NCBI GenBank assembly: GCA_027579435.1
Contig: JANBPK010001639.1
Span: forward strand, 1-19,781
Length of the DNA: 19,781 nt
Direction: 5' to 3'
Source: Candolleomyces eurysporus
Lineage: Eukaryota > Basidiomycota > Agaricomycetes > Agaricales > Psathyrellaceae
Below the pieces are notes generated by a model. The model was not told where the DNA came from, made no database searches, and saw nothing but the letters and a program-made list of their open reading frames with translations. The position numbers were made by a program, and so were the translations under genes. Position 1 is the stretch's first letter; the number at the start of each line of letters is the position of its first letter. Below are positions 1 through 10,440 of the stretch, one piece after another.

Positions 1-602
1 CTGGACGGTTGCATGTAAGCTCGCAGGATTCATCCCTGCTGCTATCCAACGTCATACGTACCTCCAGTCGATGAAAATGATACATATAAGATAACTGGAG
101 AGCTGCCACGTGAGCATGACGAAAAGATAGAACTAACGCAAGACCGCAACGACTTACAAACAAGGGCTCGGAAAAGAAAGTAGCAAGTCTTGAGGAGGTG
201 AAAGGAAGTTAGATGCAAGTCAGAAGCGAAGTTAGAAAATGCCATTGAGTCTTGCCCACTTGAGTATCAAAATGAATAGGTAAACGTAGATACACTCGAA
301 CGAAATTCAGACTCTGCAACACTCGGAGATATTTGTTCTTACCTAGCAGTTTGATCACGCATTGAAGGAGGGTCGAGTATCGAGCGATGAGGAAGAGTAC
401 AGGGCCCAAACGTTTTCTCTGGAGCCAAATCTCCGAGACCTGGTTAATAAAGGAGCGACATAGTGTCACCGAAGTGCGCACCGATCGTAGCAAGAGTATT
501 ACCCACCTCTTCGTCGAGCGTTGTCATGCAATAATACATCTGGATCGCTCTAAACAACCCACGACGAACCTCATGAGGAGAGTACGAACGAATGTTGTGC
601 AT
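1..602 (-). CDS. DUF6533-family membrane protein gene, copy A (5' exons, runs off left edge)
   Basis: Two exons are convincing. The first, 602-507, can start at an ATG at 602 and gives 32 codons ending in MTTLDEE. A GT-AG intron (506-440) follows. The second exon, 439-343, is exactly 97 nt and begins VSEIWLQRKRLGPVLFLIARY, then enters a hydrophobic stretch; a GTAAGA donor follows at 342. The pattern (E/D)EE-V-x-x-IW-x-x-(K/R)-x-x-G-x-x-L-(F/Y)-x-x-x-RY is the core of the fungal DUF6533 domain, the N-terminal part of a multi-pass membrane protein family of unknown function. Further exon-like pieces follow downstream, for example TCYFLFRAL near 160-190 and a hydrophobic LSSYLICIIFIDWR exon near 65-105, but I could not join them in one frame: the small exon after 343 hits a stop under the obvious splice choice. 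It may therefore be a damaged copy. The 3' end lies outside the window. Confidence 0.6.
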
Positions 603-1414
603 CCAGCCACTGATATCGCCAATACGGGTTAGCTAAGCGCAAGGTAGTATGCATGAACGCGTACGCCTGACATACTGTCAAGAGAACATCCCCGAGATAG
701 TCAGCGGAACGGGTTTAGCAACCAAGAAGAATGAATCTTCACATCAAATGTAATGCGCCACGATATTAAATCTGCAAAGTCGGCCAAAGGAAGATCACTC
801 ATTTCAAAGACCTTTGTGAGGCTCCAATGAGATGGGGAGGTGGAAGAGAAAGCAATGGTAAGAGGGGAAAACGAAGGGCCTGCTTCAACTGATTCGAAAA
901 GGCATCAGAACCCCTTTTAAGGGCTTGGTTTCCTAAGGCCCGTCTGATGAACTCCGTAGGACTTGTCTGTTCATCAGTCGATGATGTTGTTGACTCGAAT
1001 AGCTGATAGCAGCAACCGTTTGGATTCGGTTGGCTCGCAGAGTTTATGCAGAATCAGTTTGGAGCGGGGAACCACAAGGTAGAGGACCAACTGAGCGCCG
1101 TCTCGCCCAATTTCCAGCCCTGGAGATCGGAAATGGATGGATCCATACGAACTCACGTCCTCATCCAGCGCTGCGAGCTCCGAGAGCTGTCGCTGTGGGT
1201 TCATTGTGACTCTCAGCTGTTGATCCAGAGGGATAGATTGTCAACGCTTCCTATAACGACGGGGTCAAGGAAAACGGAATGGTAAATTTGGATATAAGTC
1301 TGTACGCGTATCAGCGGCTGGAAAGTCCTTGGAGACGATCATCTACGGACACACAAGAAAGGGGCCTACGTGGATCATGGACGAGATAGGAGGAGACGAA
1401 GGAAAGTTCCGTGG
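603..1414. other. No supported gene
   Basis: An open stretch of 76 codons with an ATG lies on the minus strand at 1204-974, and an overlapping one of 79 codons on the plus strand at 1046-1285. Neither resembles a family I know and neither has convincing flanking splice sites. The piece at 1204-974 has a reasonable amino-acid mix (Leu, Ser, Arg rich, no low complexity), so a small exon cannot be excluded. Confidence 0.4.
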
Positions 1415-1828
1415 TCAAAGGCCCACATCCTTCAACCCTGCCAGCAGCTGCTTCTTCTCCTCGAGGGACATGCCTAAAAACGCGAGCGTTAGCAAAATGA
1501 TTCCGACTGGCGAACTAAAGTCATCCGAAGGATAAAGCAAAGCAAGGCGAACCAAGAAGGGACGAACAGTAGAGTATCTGGACTTACGTTTCAGATCCCG
1601 AAACACACGCGTAAATCTTGCCAGATCTTCGCGCTGGCCCGTCCGCCCGAGATGTATAGAAAGCTCGCTCATCTGTTTGTTACACGCCATATACGAGTCC
1701 GCTGCAGATTGCAACCTCGACTCTGCGATCACGAGACCGAACGATGCCTTGATATAGTCCGCGACAGCCTGCTGAATGGCTTCTTCCGCAGTGTAGTTGG
1801 CGCACCATAAGGGATATGTAGGCTTCAT
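1415..1828 (-). CDS. Hypothetical helical protein
   Basis: Not recognised. From the ATG at 1828 the frame is open for 137 codons. The first 85 residues look like real protein, mostly amphipathic helix with alternating Ala/Glu/Gln/Leu (for example EEAIQQAVADYIKASF), with no signal peptide or clear membrane helix. A well-formed intron (GTAAGT donor at 1587, TTTAG acceptor at 1515, 73 nt) lies inside; splicing it would end the protein at a TAA at 1491-1489 after a short tail, whereas read-through gives a hydrophobic IILLTLAFLGM tail. Upstream of the ATG the same frame stays open for about 38 further codons, through a proline-rich SPPPPS run, back to a possible acceptor near 1932, so the protein may start earlier, possibly at an ATG near 2040. 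Existence of a gene is likely; its exact ends are not settled. Confidence 0.42.
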   Translation of the reverse strand: MKPTYPLWCANYTAEEAIQQAVADYIKASFGLVIAESRLQSAADSYMACNKQMSELSIHLGRTGQREDLARFTRVFRDLKRKSRYSTVRPFLVRLALLYPSDDFSSPVGIILLTLAFLGMSLEEKKQLLAGLKDVGL

Positions 1829-2519
1829 AGAGCCTTCAATGGGCTGGTAGGTGATCTCTGAATAGACGAATGATGGTCGAGCGTCATCAACTCCTAGGGT
1901 CCCGAGACTGGGAGGGGGGCGGGGACACTGGATTGTTTAACCAGGTACGAATGACCTCTTACCATGTGTAAACTTAGTTGGATGACTCACATTAATGCTT
2001 CGGGGCTCGGGGCTGGAAGTGGAACCGGGCATTCTGATGTGCGCAAATGGTGGAAAGCGGTTGAAAATTCGAAAATCGTTAGCGGCTGGGACAAGATCGA
2101 GGAAGAAACAAGAGAGTGATGGTCTATTGCATCGTTCCACTCAGCTTAAGTGCTTGAGTCATCCTTTAAGGCCTCGTGCCCATGAAACCCACTTAGATTG
2201 AGCTGCGCCCTTGATTGATTGATCAAAGCAATACTAATTTCAAATTTGCAAAACCGGACGGAACCAGACCATATTATCGACATTCCATCAGCCCCTCCTT
2301 CGTAAGCTATCCACTTCATAGCCAAAACGCTGTATACTTAGCAGATCGTCGGGACTAAAAGGCGTGGTATAAGACGAGTGCCTTTTCTCCAAAATGCGTT
2401 GAACGAAGCTTATCCGGGTGCACTGCATTCCGAAGCGTACCTAAAACACGAATGTTAGCTGCCGATCCGAAGATGAAACAATTACGTGTGAACGCACATC
2501 CCAGAAGCCGCAAACTTCC
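1829..2519. other. Possible 5' exon of the neighbouring gene, otherwise intergenic
   Basis: From 1932 to 2040 on the minus strand there is a possible first exon: an ATG near 2040, then MPGSTSSPEPRSIN, followed by GTGAGT or GTAAGA donors. Joining through a 35-nt intron keeps the frame into the helical ORF, but that intron is unusually short. From about 2140 to 2519 I see nothing coding; this stretch would contain the 3' untranslated part of the glucanase gene. Confidence 0.35.
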
Positions 2520-4416
2520 TTAAGAGTAGACGCTCGCAAAATCGATTCTCGCAGCCTCACACCCCTGCACAAACCCATGCTCGAACTCCCACCACCACCT
2601 CCCCGCTTTCCCACTTCCTTCACCATACTCATTTTCGGTGCCTCTCGCTCTCCTCCTCGCCCACGCTTCCTTGAACCCAATCTCGCTCACAGACGCGCTA
2701 TCAGGATTGAGAGAATCGAAGAACGAGTATGAATCAGTCCATCCATGGGCGAACCCAGTCGAGAACCGATGATGCTGATATTGTCCGGGGAACCTGGACC
2801 AGTACGTCTCATGCGCTCCCAACGCCTCGCTCCTCTTCTTCTCCAAAACCTGCTGTCGACGCGTCCGCTCTTTCACACTCGTATCTGGCTTCCGTTTCCT
2901 CTTCATCCCAATCGAGTTCGGGAAGACTCCAGCTTCAACCGCATCTTTCAAACTCCAACCAACATCTCGTGGGTACACGCCTTCCTCCTTTTTTAGGGTC
3001 CAGAACCACCACCCTCCGCAGTACTGTTCGTATAAGGACAGCTGTGCATCAACGAAAGCTCTCCGTTCACCCGGGATGTTTCGAAGCGAACTGGAGTTCA
3101 AACCGCAGCTCCATTCAGCTACAACAAACCCACCCCCAGCTTCCCTCCCCATCTTCTCAGCGACACTTGAAAACGTTTTCTGCGTCCCTCCGTTCGTGTC
3201 GATGAGCGCACGTGTATGGTCTTGAACGGAAGTTCGAATATCCTGAGCAGTGAAGCACCGGTAGAGATGGTGGTCGAGGACGACGAGACCTCTTTCATCG
3301 CCTTCGCCGGCTACACCTTCGCGAAGGACAAAGTCGGCATAGAGGCTGGGTTTCCACCATTCGCCAAGATAGATGGTGACTCCAGGCCACGCATCGCGGA
3401 CTTCATCGATGGCTTTGAGGTACCAGTCCATCAGGACTTTATCGGTCGGTGGTGCGGGCTCGTTAACGAGCTCGATGCCGATGACCGTGCCTGTAATGGG
3501 AGGAGACTGGGCTGAGAGGAAGGAATAGAGGTTGCGAGTGAGGGAGGATAGGGCGTAGAGGCCTCGGCGGAGGTTGTGGGGATCGTTGAAGAAGTTGTGT
3601 GGAGAGTTGGAGGTACCTGAGTGGGGGTCGGCGTTCTGTTTTCCCGGGGCCGCGTGTAGATCTATAAAATAAGTCAGAGAAGTGCACGATATTGCATGAG
3701 ACATTTGTGGAATTGGGAGATGATTGGAGCACGAACAAGGCTAAGAATAGCGAAGAGATACGTACCAATGAGAACTGTCATGTTCATCCTGCTCGCGGTC
3801 AAGATGGCCTGTGTTATTCTCCTCCACGCGCCTTCATACACCGAGTAGTAAGGGAAGAAGTCGGTGTCGTTCAGGATTGACCTGTCGGCACCACAGACGT
3901 GATAGTAGCCAATCTTGAGGGAAGAGAAGCGAGGGTCAACAGATATGAGTTTTAAATGGGAACAGGAACATACGGGTAATCGAACAGAATTCACACCAAC
4001 ACTCGCCATCCAATTCCACTCCCTCTGTGTTATCCACGTATCCCAATGTTTTTCCAAGAGCTGCTTCGCATTAGTGCCCTTGGCAACATCAAGATCACTA
4101 GCAGCCGGGTGTGCTGCCTGACGAAACGGGGTGTCTGTTATCCACCGCTCGAGTACGAACCATGAACCTTTTGAGACGAACGGACTTCAATGAGCACAAA
4201 GATGTCAACGCTGCAAGGAAAAGACACACCCAAGTTCACTCCACGATGCTTGCGGAATTGAAGCCACTGGTTTCTGGGCGGGGGCCCTGGTGCGACCGAC
4301 GATGAAAACCGGCCAGTCTCATTCCCTACAGGTCCATTACTACCTGTCGCTCCTTCACCCGTTCGCTCCAGAGACTCTGTGATCTCCGACTTGATCGACT
4401 TGAAGAACTTCTTCAT
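2520..4416 (-). CDS. Glycoside hydrolase family 5 exo-beta-1,3-glucanase-like protein
   Basis: Predicted to hydrolyse beta-1,3-glucan or small beta-glucosides. Four exons join cleanly: 4416-4230, 4167-3974, 3913-3766 and 3661-2520, with GT-AG introns of 62, 60 and 104 nt, giving 556 aa. Family landmarks in order: RKHRGVNLGSWFVLERWIT around residues 55-73, the GVNSVRLPIGYYH strand near 120, ELVNEP with the acid/base Glu244, DHHLYRCF near 306, VVAEWS with the nucleophile Glu359, and GGWWFWTLK near 392. Both catalytic glutamates are present. There is no signal peptide: the N-terminus is a charged helix (MKKFFKSIKSEI) followed by a Gly/Ser/Pro linker, so it is probably intracellular or exported unconventionally. 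After about residue 425 there is a roughly 130-residue extension that starts with a basic KRKRKP patch and ends in Trp-rich sequence. Start chosen as the ATG at 4416, the last in-frame Met before the conserved region. Divergent from the zinc-finger-like gene. Confidence 0.9.
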
Positions 4417-4923
4417 CACTATCTCGAGCAGGTCAGCGGAGATTGCGTTCGAGCGTTCACTTGCCAGTGAAAGCAAGAGAGAAGAGGCGGATGCATTGGA
4501 GCTGCAGACGTGGCCATGGTCGGAAGAATATCGGTGAACGCCAAGTGAGCATGAACGACAATGACGTTGTGTCTTGTGGGGCTTCGCCATCATTTTTGTG
4601 GGACTCGGCATTAACCTGCCGCGGTGCCTTTTTCTTTCCGCCGCACTGGCAATCATTGACCGCTTACTCTGGCTCTCGTTGTTTAGCGCCCCGATGTCTT
4701 CACTGACCGTGGACCAGTTGCAAGCTCAGGACAATGGAGAAATCAGCAGAAATTCACGGCACCAGTGGCAGCACGTCAGGTACTTAGACAATAACTGACC
4801 AAGCAGTGTCCAGAGGCACAAACGGGTGGCCGGTATGTAGTAAGTATTTAAGGTCTTCAACTCCATCATGCTGTCATCTTCCTCCTCTCACTGACACAGG
4901 CAGACAGTCCAATTCGATTCGGC
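4417..4923. promoter_or_regulatory. Shared divergent intergenic region
   Basis: This 507-bp stretch separates the start codons of the minus-strand glucanase and the plus-strand zinc-finger-like gene, so it should hold both promoters. Towards its right end is an intron-like segment, 4833-4899: GTATGT donor, pyrimidine-rich CTTCCTCCTCTCACTGAC, CACAG acceptor. This suggests an untranslated or short coding 5' exon for the plus-strand gene. An in-frame path from 4788 through this intron into the ATG at 4924 is open, but I found no ATG in it. No clear TATA box was seen. Confidence 0.45.
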
Positions 4924-6060
4924 ATGTCGCTTCGGTACTACCGTCGGATCATCTCTCCCGGACGTGTCCTTGCGCAAGACTTCGACTTCAGCAACGTCCA
5001 TCCGCCTCGAGACCCAACTCCAGCTCCCGACACGCGCGATCATGACGACCTCTTTGCTAATGGCTTGATCACGAAAGAAGAGTGGCATAGACGCGAGTTC
5101 TATCCTCTTCAGCAACCTCAATTGGAAAGCGACGATTCCGAGTCTCAGGCTGATGCTGCCGATTCCGAGGGTTGTATCACTGATTGGTATCCTACTGGGC
5201 CGACTGCCAACCCCTGCGATATCTTCAATGAGCACCACCGACGCCTTCACCGCCTTGCTGCTGTGGGTCTTACCCGTTCAGCTCATTTTCTTGCAGTGGC
5301 CGAGCCCAACAGCTGCCCAGCCGCCATCTATGCTTTTAACGATATAGACCTAATAGTGGATAATGAGGTCGAAAAGTCTGGTACCGATACACTTGACAAC
5401 GATTCGGGCATCCCTCCCAGTTTTCTTGGTCAACAGGACGAAGCGCATCATAATCCTTTGGCAGAGACCAATCACACCTCAACATCTATGGAAGAGGACG
5501 TTGATCCTGACGAACTGAAGCAAGACAACTTGCCTGCCTGGCCCTCCCCCTCGGTAAAGCCGGGTTCAACGTTCACAGTGAGATTGATCCCTACGACTAT
5601 GCTCTTGTCTGTCCACTACGAGACGAAAACGGCAATCCTTGCGAAGGCGGACTTTTTACCTGGGATGAGTTCGATGCTCACCTTTTCTTCAAACATATCA
5701 AGTGCCCCTTGGATATGCACTCTTTCCTCGCCCCTGACGAAACAGATCTGTGGGAAAGAAATAGCATTCCCTGATGAGCTGATGACGTTGGCAGCCTTGC
5801 GGAGATCCAAACGTCTGCGCGACTTCGTGCGTCATGTTTGCGCCTTCGGGCATAGGAATTCGCTCGTAGGCTGTCGTATCCATCGCGCACATGATGCCGT
5901 CACTTGGACTCCGGTTGAAGAGATAGGTCCGATGCCCCTCCGCTGTAAATATTGTTCAGAGTCATGGAATACTCTCTTGTGGGGGTGTCCGAAAGAATTG
6001 CTAATGCACGTTAATGTTAAGCACGCAGAAAGACTCTATCAATCTATGGGCAGCGTCTAG
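4924..6060 (+). CDS. Acidic protein with two Cys/His zinc-finger-like modules
   Basis: Function unknown. The uninterrupted frame gives 378 aa from an ATG at 4924. Residues 1-210 are acidic and polar (many Asp, Glu, Ser, Pro), probably disordered. The C-terminus has CKYC then H362 and H367, spaced C-X2-C-X17-H-X4-H, like a degenerate C2H2 finger. Between about 5558 and 5749 the annotated frame reads poorly, while the frame one base back gives much better protein with a second module, C-X9-C-X12-H-X4-H (Cys codons at 5610 and 5640, His codons at 5679 and 5694). A 55-nt GT-AG intron at 5750-5804 would return exactly to the annotated frame. How the first frame change (about 5425-5590) occurs is unresolved: another intron or a one-base indel. 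The true product is therefore probably different from the plain 378-aa reading in its middle. Confidence 0.6.
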   Translation: MSLRYYRRIISPGRVLAQDFDFSNVHPPRDPTPAPDTRDHDDLFANGLITKEEWHRREFYPLQQPQLESDDSESQADAADSEGCITDWYPTGPTANPCDIFNEHHRRLHRLAAVGLTRSAHFLAVAEPNSCPAAIYAFNDIDLIVDNEVEKSGTDTLDNDSGIPPSFLGQQDEAHHNPLAETNHTSTSMEEDVDPDELKQDNLPAWPSPSVKPGSTFTVRLIPTTMLLSVHYETKTAILAKADFLPGMSSMLTFSSNISSAPWICTLSSPLTKQICGKEIAFPDELMTLAALRRSKRLRDFVRHVCAFGHRNSLVGCRIHRAHDAVTWTPVEEIGPMPLRCKYCSESWNTLLWGCPKELLMHVNVKHAERLYQSMGSV

Positions 6061-6420
6061 ATACGCCTACAGTCCCAAGGAAACTTGGATATTCGTGCTT
6101 ACCCCTCGTATCGATTTGGAACTGAATTAAAGATACACAGCTATACATCTGATTACAACTTGAAGAGTGAACACAAGGGTGACTGACGAACTCCAAATTG
6201 AGGATATACCTATGCCTCAACTCTTTGCACTTCCGGTGAGAATGACTTCCCCAAGAGAAGAGGACGGGAACGAGACGTAGTCTACGAGATATTGATATTC
6301 CTCCTAAATCACATCTCCACACTCTCCGAGTCGGTACCATACGCTGAATTGCCGGGTTTGCAGAAGCATCTTCACAAAAAACCCGTTCCTCATTGACAGT
6401 CGTTGGCCAAGGGTTCGCTC
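6061..6420. other. Intergenic, convergent
   Basis: The stretch lies between the end of the zinc-finger-like gene and the 3' end of DUF6533 copy E. A minus-strand open frame of 134 codons overlaps it but has no protein-like pattern and overlaps the family relic in another frame. I see no gene. Confidence 0.4.
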
Positions 6421-6985
6421 CCCATGCTAACAGGGTTGAAATGAGCAAAGGTACCGCGTACTGGTTAGACTTGACGTATCAGGAGCAGCATGTGTGTGGC
6501 AAAGACTGGGCCGACAGCTTCGCGGCACTGTCGGAGACCCAAGCAGATATAACCGGTCGGGAAAAACGGGATGATAGAGCGACAAACAATATTACTCACT
6601 ATGTCAAACATGTAGGCAATTTGAGAGCCTATGAAATGAGTAGAGAAGTAGTGAATGTCAATACAGCAAACATCTTGATTCATTGGTATATACTCTGGTG
6701 GTAATCGCAGGACCGACGACAAGGCTGATTCTTGCGGACAATCGAAATCACGCACCCACCTGACGTTAGCCATCTCCAGACGGAATTGGCGAGTACTGAA
6801 CAAGAATGAAAAATCCTTCCAAGATGTCGCTCCACATTTCGATTTGCAAATGTTCAGCAACAGCTACGGGCTCAGGTTCAATGGGGCAACCGTCAATAAC
6901 GTTTGAAGAGACTTGCATCGTTATAGCAGTGACTACTCCGACCGTGCAGAATGTAGGATATCCTCACCTTAGACCCGATTTTGAA
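6421..6985 (-). pseudogene. DUF6533-family membrane protein, copy E (3' part, decayed)
   Basis: On the minus strand, 6950-6798 is open for 51 codons and reads CTVGVVTAITMQV, then VIDGCPIEPEP, then EMWSDILEGFFILVQ. This matches the late transmembrane region of DUF6533 proteins, where a GC-x-P motif precedes a W..-LEG/E-hydrophobic helix. Further down, around 6630-6650, comes IGSQIAYMFDI before a GTGAGT-like donor, the equivalent of the REGG-x-x-Y-x-x-x-(I/L)L motif in copies B and D. Around 6467-6505 the tail VFATHMLLLIRQV matches copy D (IFATRMLLMIRQ). In D the frame continues for some 50 residues; here a TAA follows at once, although homologous bases continue (FNPV-like). I could not find a convincing 5' core exon upstream. 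I therefore call it a pseudogene or a 3' fragment. Confidence 0.55.
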
Positions 6986-7709
6986 GACCACTGATAACTG
7001 ATACGAGCCTCTCTTTTCCGCCATAGTGAGACGCATCATGGCCGACGTCCCGCGTATGGAGTTACTGAAGCTTCGACGGTTTCAACCGAGCATTCAAGCG
7101 ACTGACGATCACGAATGGGTTAATTGTCACCAATGCTTTAGGCAAATACTTACCTTTCTTTGAAGTCTGGTTCTCTCTTACAACATATAAGTCCAATTAT
7201 TTGGGTATAGAGGACGCCGGAGAGAAGAACGTAGTAAATAGTAGGTAGACTGTAAGAAAGGAGTCACTTACATGAGAGCCTCATCAAGCTCAGTGGTAAT
7301 ACTTTTGATCCTACCGGAGCCTTTATGTGTACTCACTGGCAGGAAGAACGTGCGCTTCCATTGAGCGCCTCCCGCTCATCGCTAGACACTCGATGCTGTT
7401 GCAGGGTATATCAACCGTTTCGCTCTCGTGAGTAAAGAATCAGGCCACTGACGACCATCAACTACCAGCGAGTAAGTCTCTCGTTTTCACGCCCAACTCG
7501 TGTACAGAGGGTGAGGCAATTTCTGGGGACTTACTGCTTGAGCATTAATAGCAACTACGACTCTACGACATTGTTCGTGTGTACCCTCTTGAATTGAGTA
7601 TCTGATTGCTCACCACTCAAGGGCTCTCTCCAGCAGGCTCGTCCAGTGAGTCATCAGGAAACCGGTAATTTACTTTCGCTCTTTTTCGCNTTTTCCGGGC
7701 CATTCTCCC

Positions 7710-7721
7710 GCCAAATTTGGC
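7710..7721. repeat. Perfect 12-bp palindrome
   Basis: GCCAAATTTGGC reads the same on both strands. It sits between two single-N positions in a T-rich stretch. Palindromes of this size are expected by chance now and then, so no function is claimed. Confidence 0.5.
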
Positions 7722-7765
7722 AGAGCTTTTTGCTAAAATAGACGTAAACTTGTCAGCTCGCGACN

Positions 7766-7793
7766 TTTTGAACTTTTTTGAACTTTTTTTTTA
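7766..7793. repeat. Short T-rich tandem repeat
   Basis: A TTTTGAAC unit followed by T runs of increasing length occurs twice in a row and ends in an uninterrupted T run, immediately after an N at 7765. It is simple sequence prone to slippage and to assembly error. Confidence 0.5.
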
Positions 7794-8865
7794 GCTTAAC
7801 GTCGCTTAAGAGAGCTTATATAAGTACAAATGCAAAGTTTACGTTTACTGATGCAGCTAGCATCTTTCATTTCAATGTCAAAGTAATCTCTTCTCATTGG
7901 GGAATCAGTGGGTAGGCGATTCGAATTTCGTAATAATCGTCTTGAAATCATTCGGACTAAATTCTCAACTGCACGATCGAATTTGTTAGATTTCGCCATT
8001 CTTCAGTTACAGTTATTACATGGTTGACTTGATAAACCTCAATGATTTACACTAAGGCTATGAATCTGACGGGAAATGCTTTACAACGAACTTGAAAAAC
8101 TAGACGACTCATAGTTGGCATTGGGGTTGACTACCTTGTCTAATAATTTTGGAGTGGTGAAAAGCGATGGGGTTCGGATGTGAGAGTGAATTCGGTATGA
8201 GTGGGAAGGTAAGTGAGGTAAGTATGAACAGGATTCGAGACAACGATAGCTCGATACCTGATCGCTCGAGGGGGGAGGCGGAACAAGTGCATTCGAGAAG
8301 ATTCAAATTGTAGACAATGAGAGACAACGAGAGCCGAGATGAATCACAATGAAAACGAATGTGAAACGACTGCTTGAGTACAAATGAATGAAGGGAGAAA
8401 GGTATGACTTCCCAATGAATTCTACTCGAGGGTATGTAATGTGGTCCGTTTAGCGCACAAAGAGAAATACAATCGACCTCGCCGTGCAGCAGTAATATCC
8501 TACAAATATTCGAGAAGAGTCCACGAGAGAGAGAAATCCGTATAAGGAAAGTAAGGGTCCCAAACGAGCGATGGGGTCAAATAGGGTGAGTGAACTGATA
8601 TTCCGCTCGTGCGAGTTGAGTGTCTCCAGCTGATGTTTGGGGTTTTCGCACTGAGAACCGCAGCCCGTACTAAGTTCAAGCCGAATATGTTAGCTATTTG
8701 AAGCGCAACGCGTCCTCAAGATCGTCCAAAAGCTAGAAGTGAGGACAATACCTAGATTGCGACGTGCATGATTATCAATTCGCGCAACACGACAAAGGTG
8801 ACCTCAAGCACTAACTTTTCGAATTCAAGGTAGAGTCAGGCCTCCGGAATCGAGACCATCACTAA

Positions 8866-10440
8866 CTAAACGGTCTGACTGTATTGAGCTTGCCTGGAAT
8901 TTGCAAATATGAGCGTAGACACGATCTCCTGAGTCCTTTGACCTTCCATTTTTCTCATCATGAGGAGAAGACGCCCCGCAAAAATNGGGGGGAATGACTG
9001 TGCCGATTCTATGCGGAAAGTTGATATTGAAATGAGAGGATAATTTGGTGAATGCAAACTTACGCAAGGATTACACCGTACTTGTCCTGAATCTAATAGG
9101 GCCATTTGAGATGACCTCCTTACACATTAGAACGACGAGGTTGCTATTGAGCTAAGAAGGCGAGTAAGGCGTACCGGAAAGCTAGGGATGCAGACCAGCA
9201 TTTCGAAGAAACGTATGACTAGTTGAAATTGCGATAATTGCCGTTGAGCTTCACCTTTGTTGGAGAGACTGTTGTAACTCACCGAGAAGAGAGATATAGT
9301 AGATCCCTCCCTCCCTTCGCACAACATTGAGCAAGGTGTTGTCACCCTTCCGATACCGTACNAAAAAATGTGTACAATCCTAGGGCAAACATCACTAGAC
9401 AACGTGTGTTTGAATGTGTTGTCAAATATCCTGTCAGCGGTCTCAAGAGATCGGAACAGACGTACAAATTGTTCCAGCGGCAGATAAGTACCCTATAATA
9501 GCTATATATAGGTCGTCCACCCGTCGAAAGGCGAATGTGCATTGAAATCCAAGATAGTGTGGGAGTGGTTCGTGAGTGACTGTGAACGAGCGGATAAGCG
9601 AAACTGGGCCTCGGCTCCCCAGTTATGTGTAATGAGCCAAACCTTCAAGTGAGGTAGCCCAAAGAATGGATAGGACAGCAATGGGACCTGTCAAAAGCTG
9701 CCAATCCCAATAAGAGGCGAGTCGACTGAGCACATTGAAGGGATACTCTCATTGAGGAACAGACATACCAAGTATATGACCATGATAAAGACCAAGAATC
9801 TCCGACTGGCCCCCCAGAGCGCATACATGCAAATCACCATGGCAACTGACCAAGTTGGAAGAAAGAGATAGTTAGTGAGCATCCAGTCAGCTAAATTCAG
9901 ATCCCAGACCTTCCGTACAGTGTTGTCTTACTAGGGTTATGACTGTGAGGAACATGTATCACGCCGTGAGGGTGATCAATTAGTCCGGTGTCCTTGGCCA
10001 CTACCAGATTGGCTCGCGAGCTCACCGGCTGCAAGGATTTGTAAAGTTTGACAAGTCTGAGGGGTGAAAGCATGGACTCAGTAGTCAGTGTCAAAACCGA
10101 ATGACGGCATCCCAGCAACGAACTGGTCGACCTGACCTTTGTATCCCATGGGGATGTGTAAATGCGAAGTTCGACTGGAAAGCCAAAAAGTTGATGAATC
10201 GATCTGAGTAGTTGAGAAGCAACAGAATAGGTGACCTACTCGGCATGAAAGCGGCAAAAGATAGGAGAGAAGTATATCGGATGAGGACGTATAGCGTCTT
10301 TCCAAGATTCCATCGTCTCGGCCAAATTTCATTCACCTTCGTTCCACTTGGCATGATACTCTAGAAGGAAAATTGGATAAGACGTACATCTTCATATAAT
10401 GTTGTCAAAGTATAATATGTCTTGTTGAAGATAAGCGAAT
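8866..10440 (-). CDS. DUF6533-family membrane protein gene, copy B
   Basis: Function of the family is unknown. Recognisable pieces in order on the minus strand: an exon ending at 10388 with LIFNKTYYTLTTLYED; a 51-nt intron; a 97-nt exon, 10336-10240, starting VNEIWPRRWNLGKTLYVLIRY; a short exon with SDRFINFLAF near 10200; TCQTLQILAA near 10030; a transmembrane exon VAMVICMYALWGASRRFLVF at about 9780-9846; VMFALGLYTFF near 9370; VVRREGGIYYISLL ending near 9284; and a last exon with IFAGRLLLMMRK ending at a stop at 8866. Order and content match copy D, with up to seven membrane helices expected. The first exon is not identified. Single Ns at 9362 and 8986 sit in coding pieces, so the frame there cannot be checked. 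Whether this copy is fully intact is open. Confidence 0.6.

Larger units (their letters stand above)
6986..8865. other. Mostly non-coding, AT-richer stretch
   Basis: No gene is supported over nearly 1.9 kb. Possible weak relics of copy E's upstream exons lie between 7140 and 7380 on the minus strand (a hydrophobic YVLLSGVLYTQIIGLICC reading at about 7175-7230), but they lack the family core. A 67-codon basic open frame at 7999-7796 (minus, ATG start) has no recognisable features. Two Ns (7690, 7765) fall here next to T-rich runs. Confidence 0.4.

Noticed and set aside
2729..3205. 158-codon plus-strand open frame
   Set aside because: It is antisense to the GH5 coding exon, which has clear catalytic motifs; its own sequence is Ser/Arg-rich shadow.
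4138..4656. 172-codon minus-strand frame taken as a separate gene
   Set aside because: Its part after 4416 is exon one of the GH5 gene and it reads into intron one at 4229; the upstream part has no support.
4574..4798. Small hydrophobic ORF (74 codons) upstream of the zinc-finger-like gene
   Set aside because: The hydrophobic stretch comes from the divergent promoter region, has no homology I recognise, and could not be spliced in frame to the next gene.
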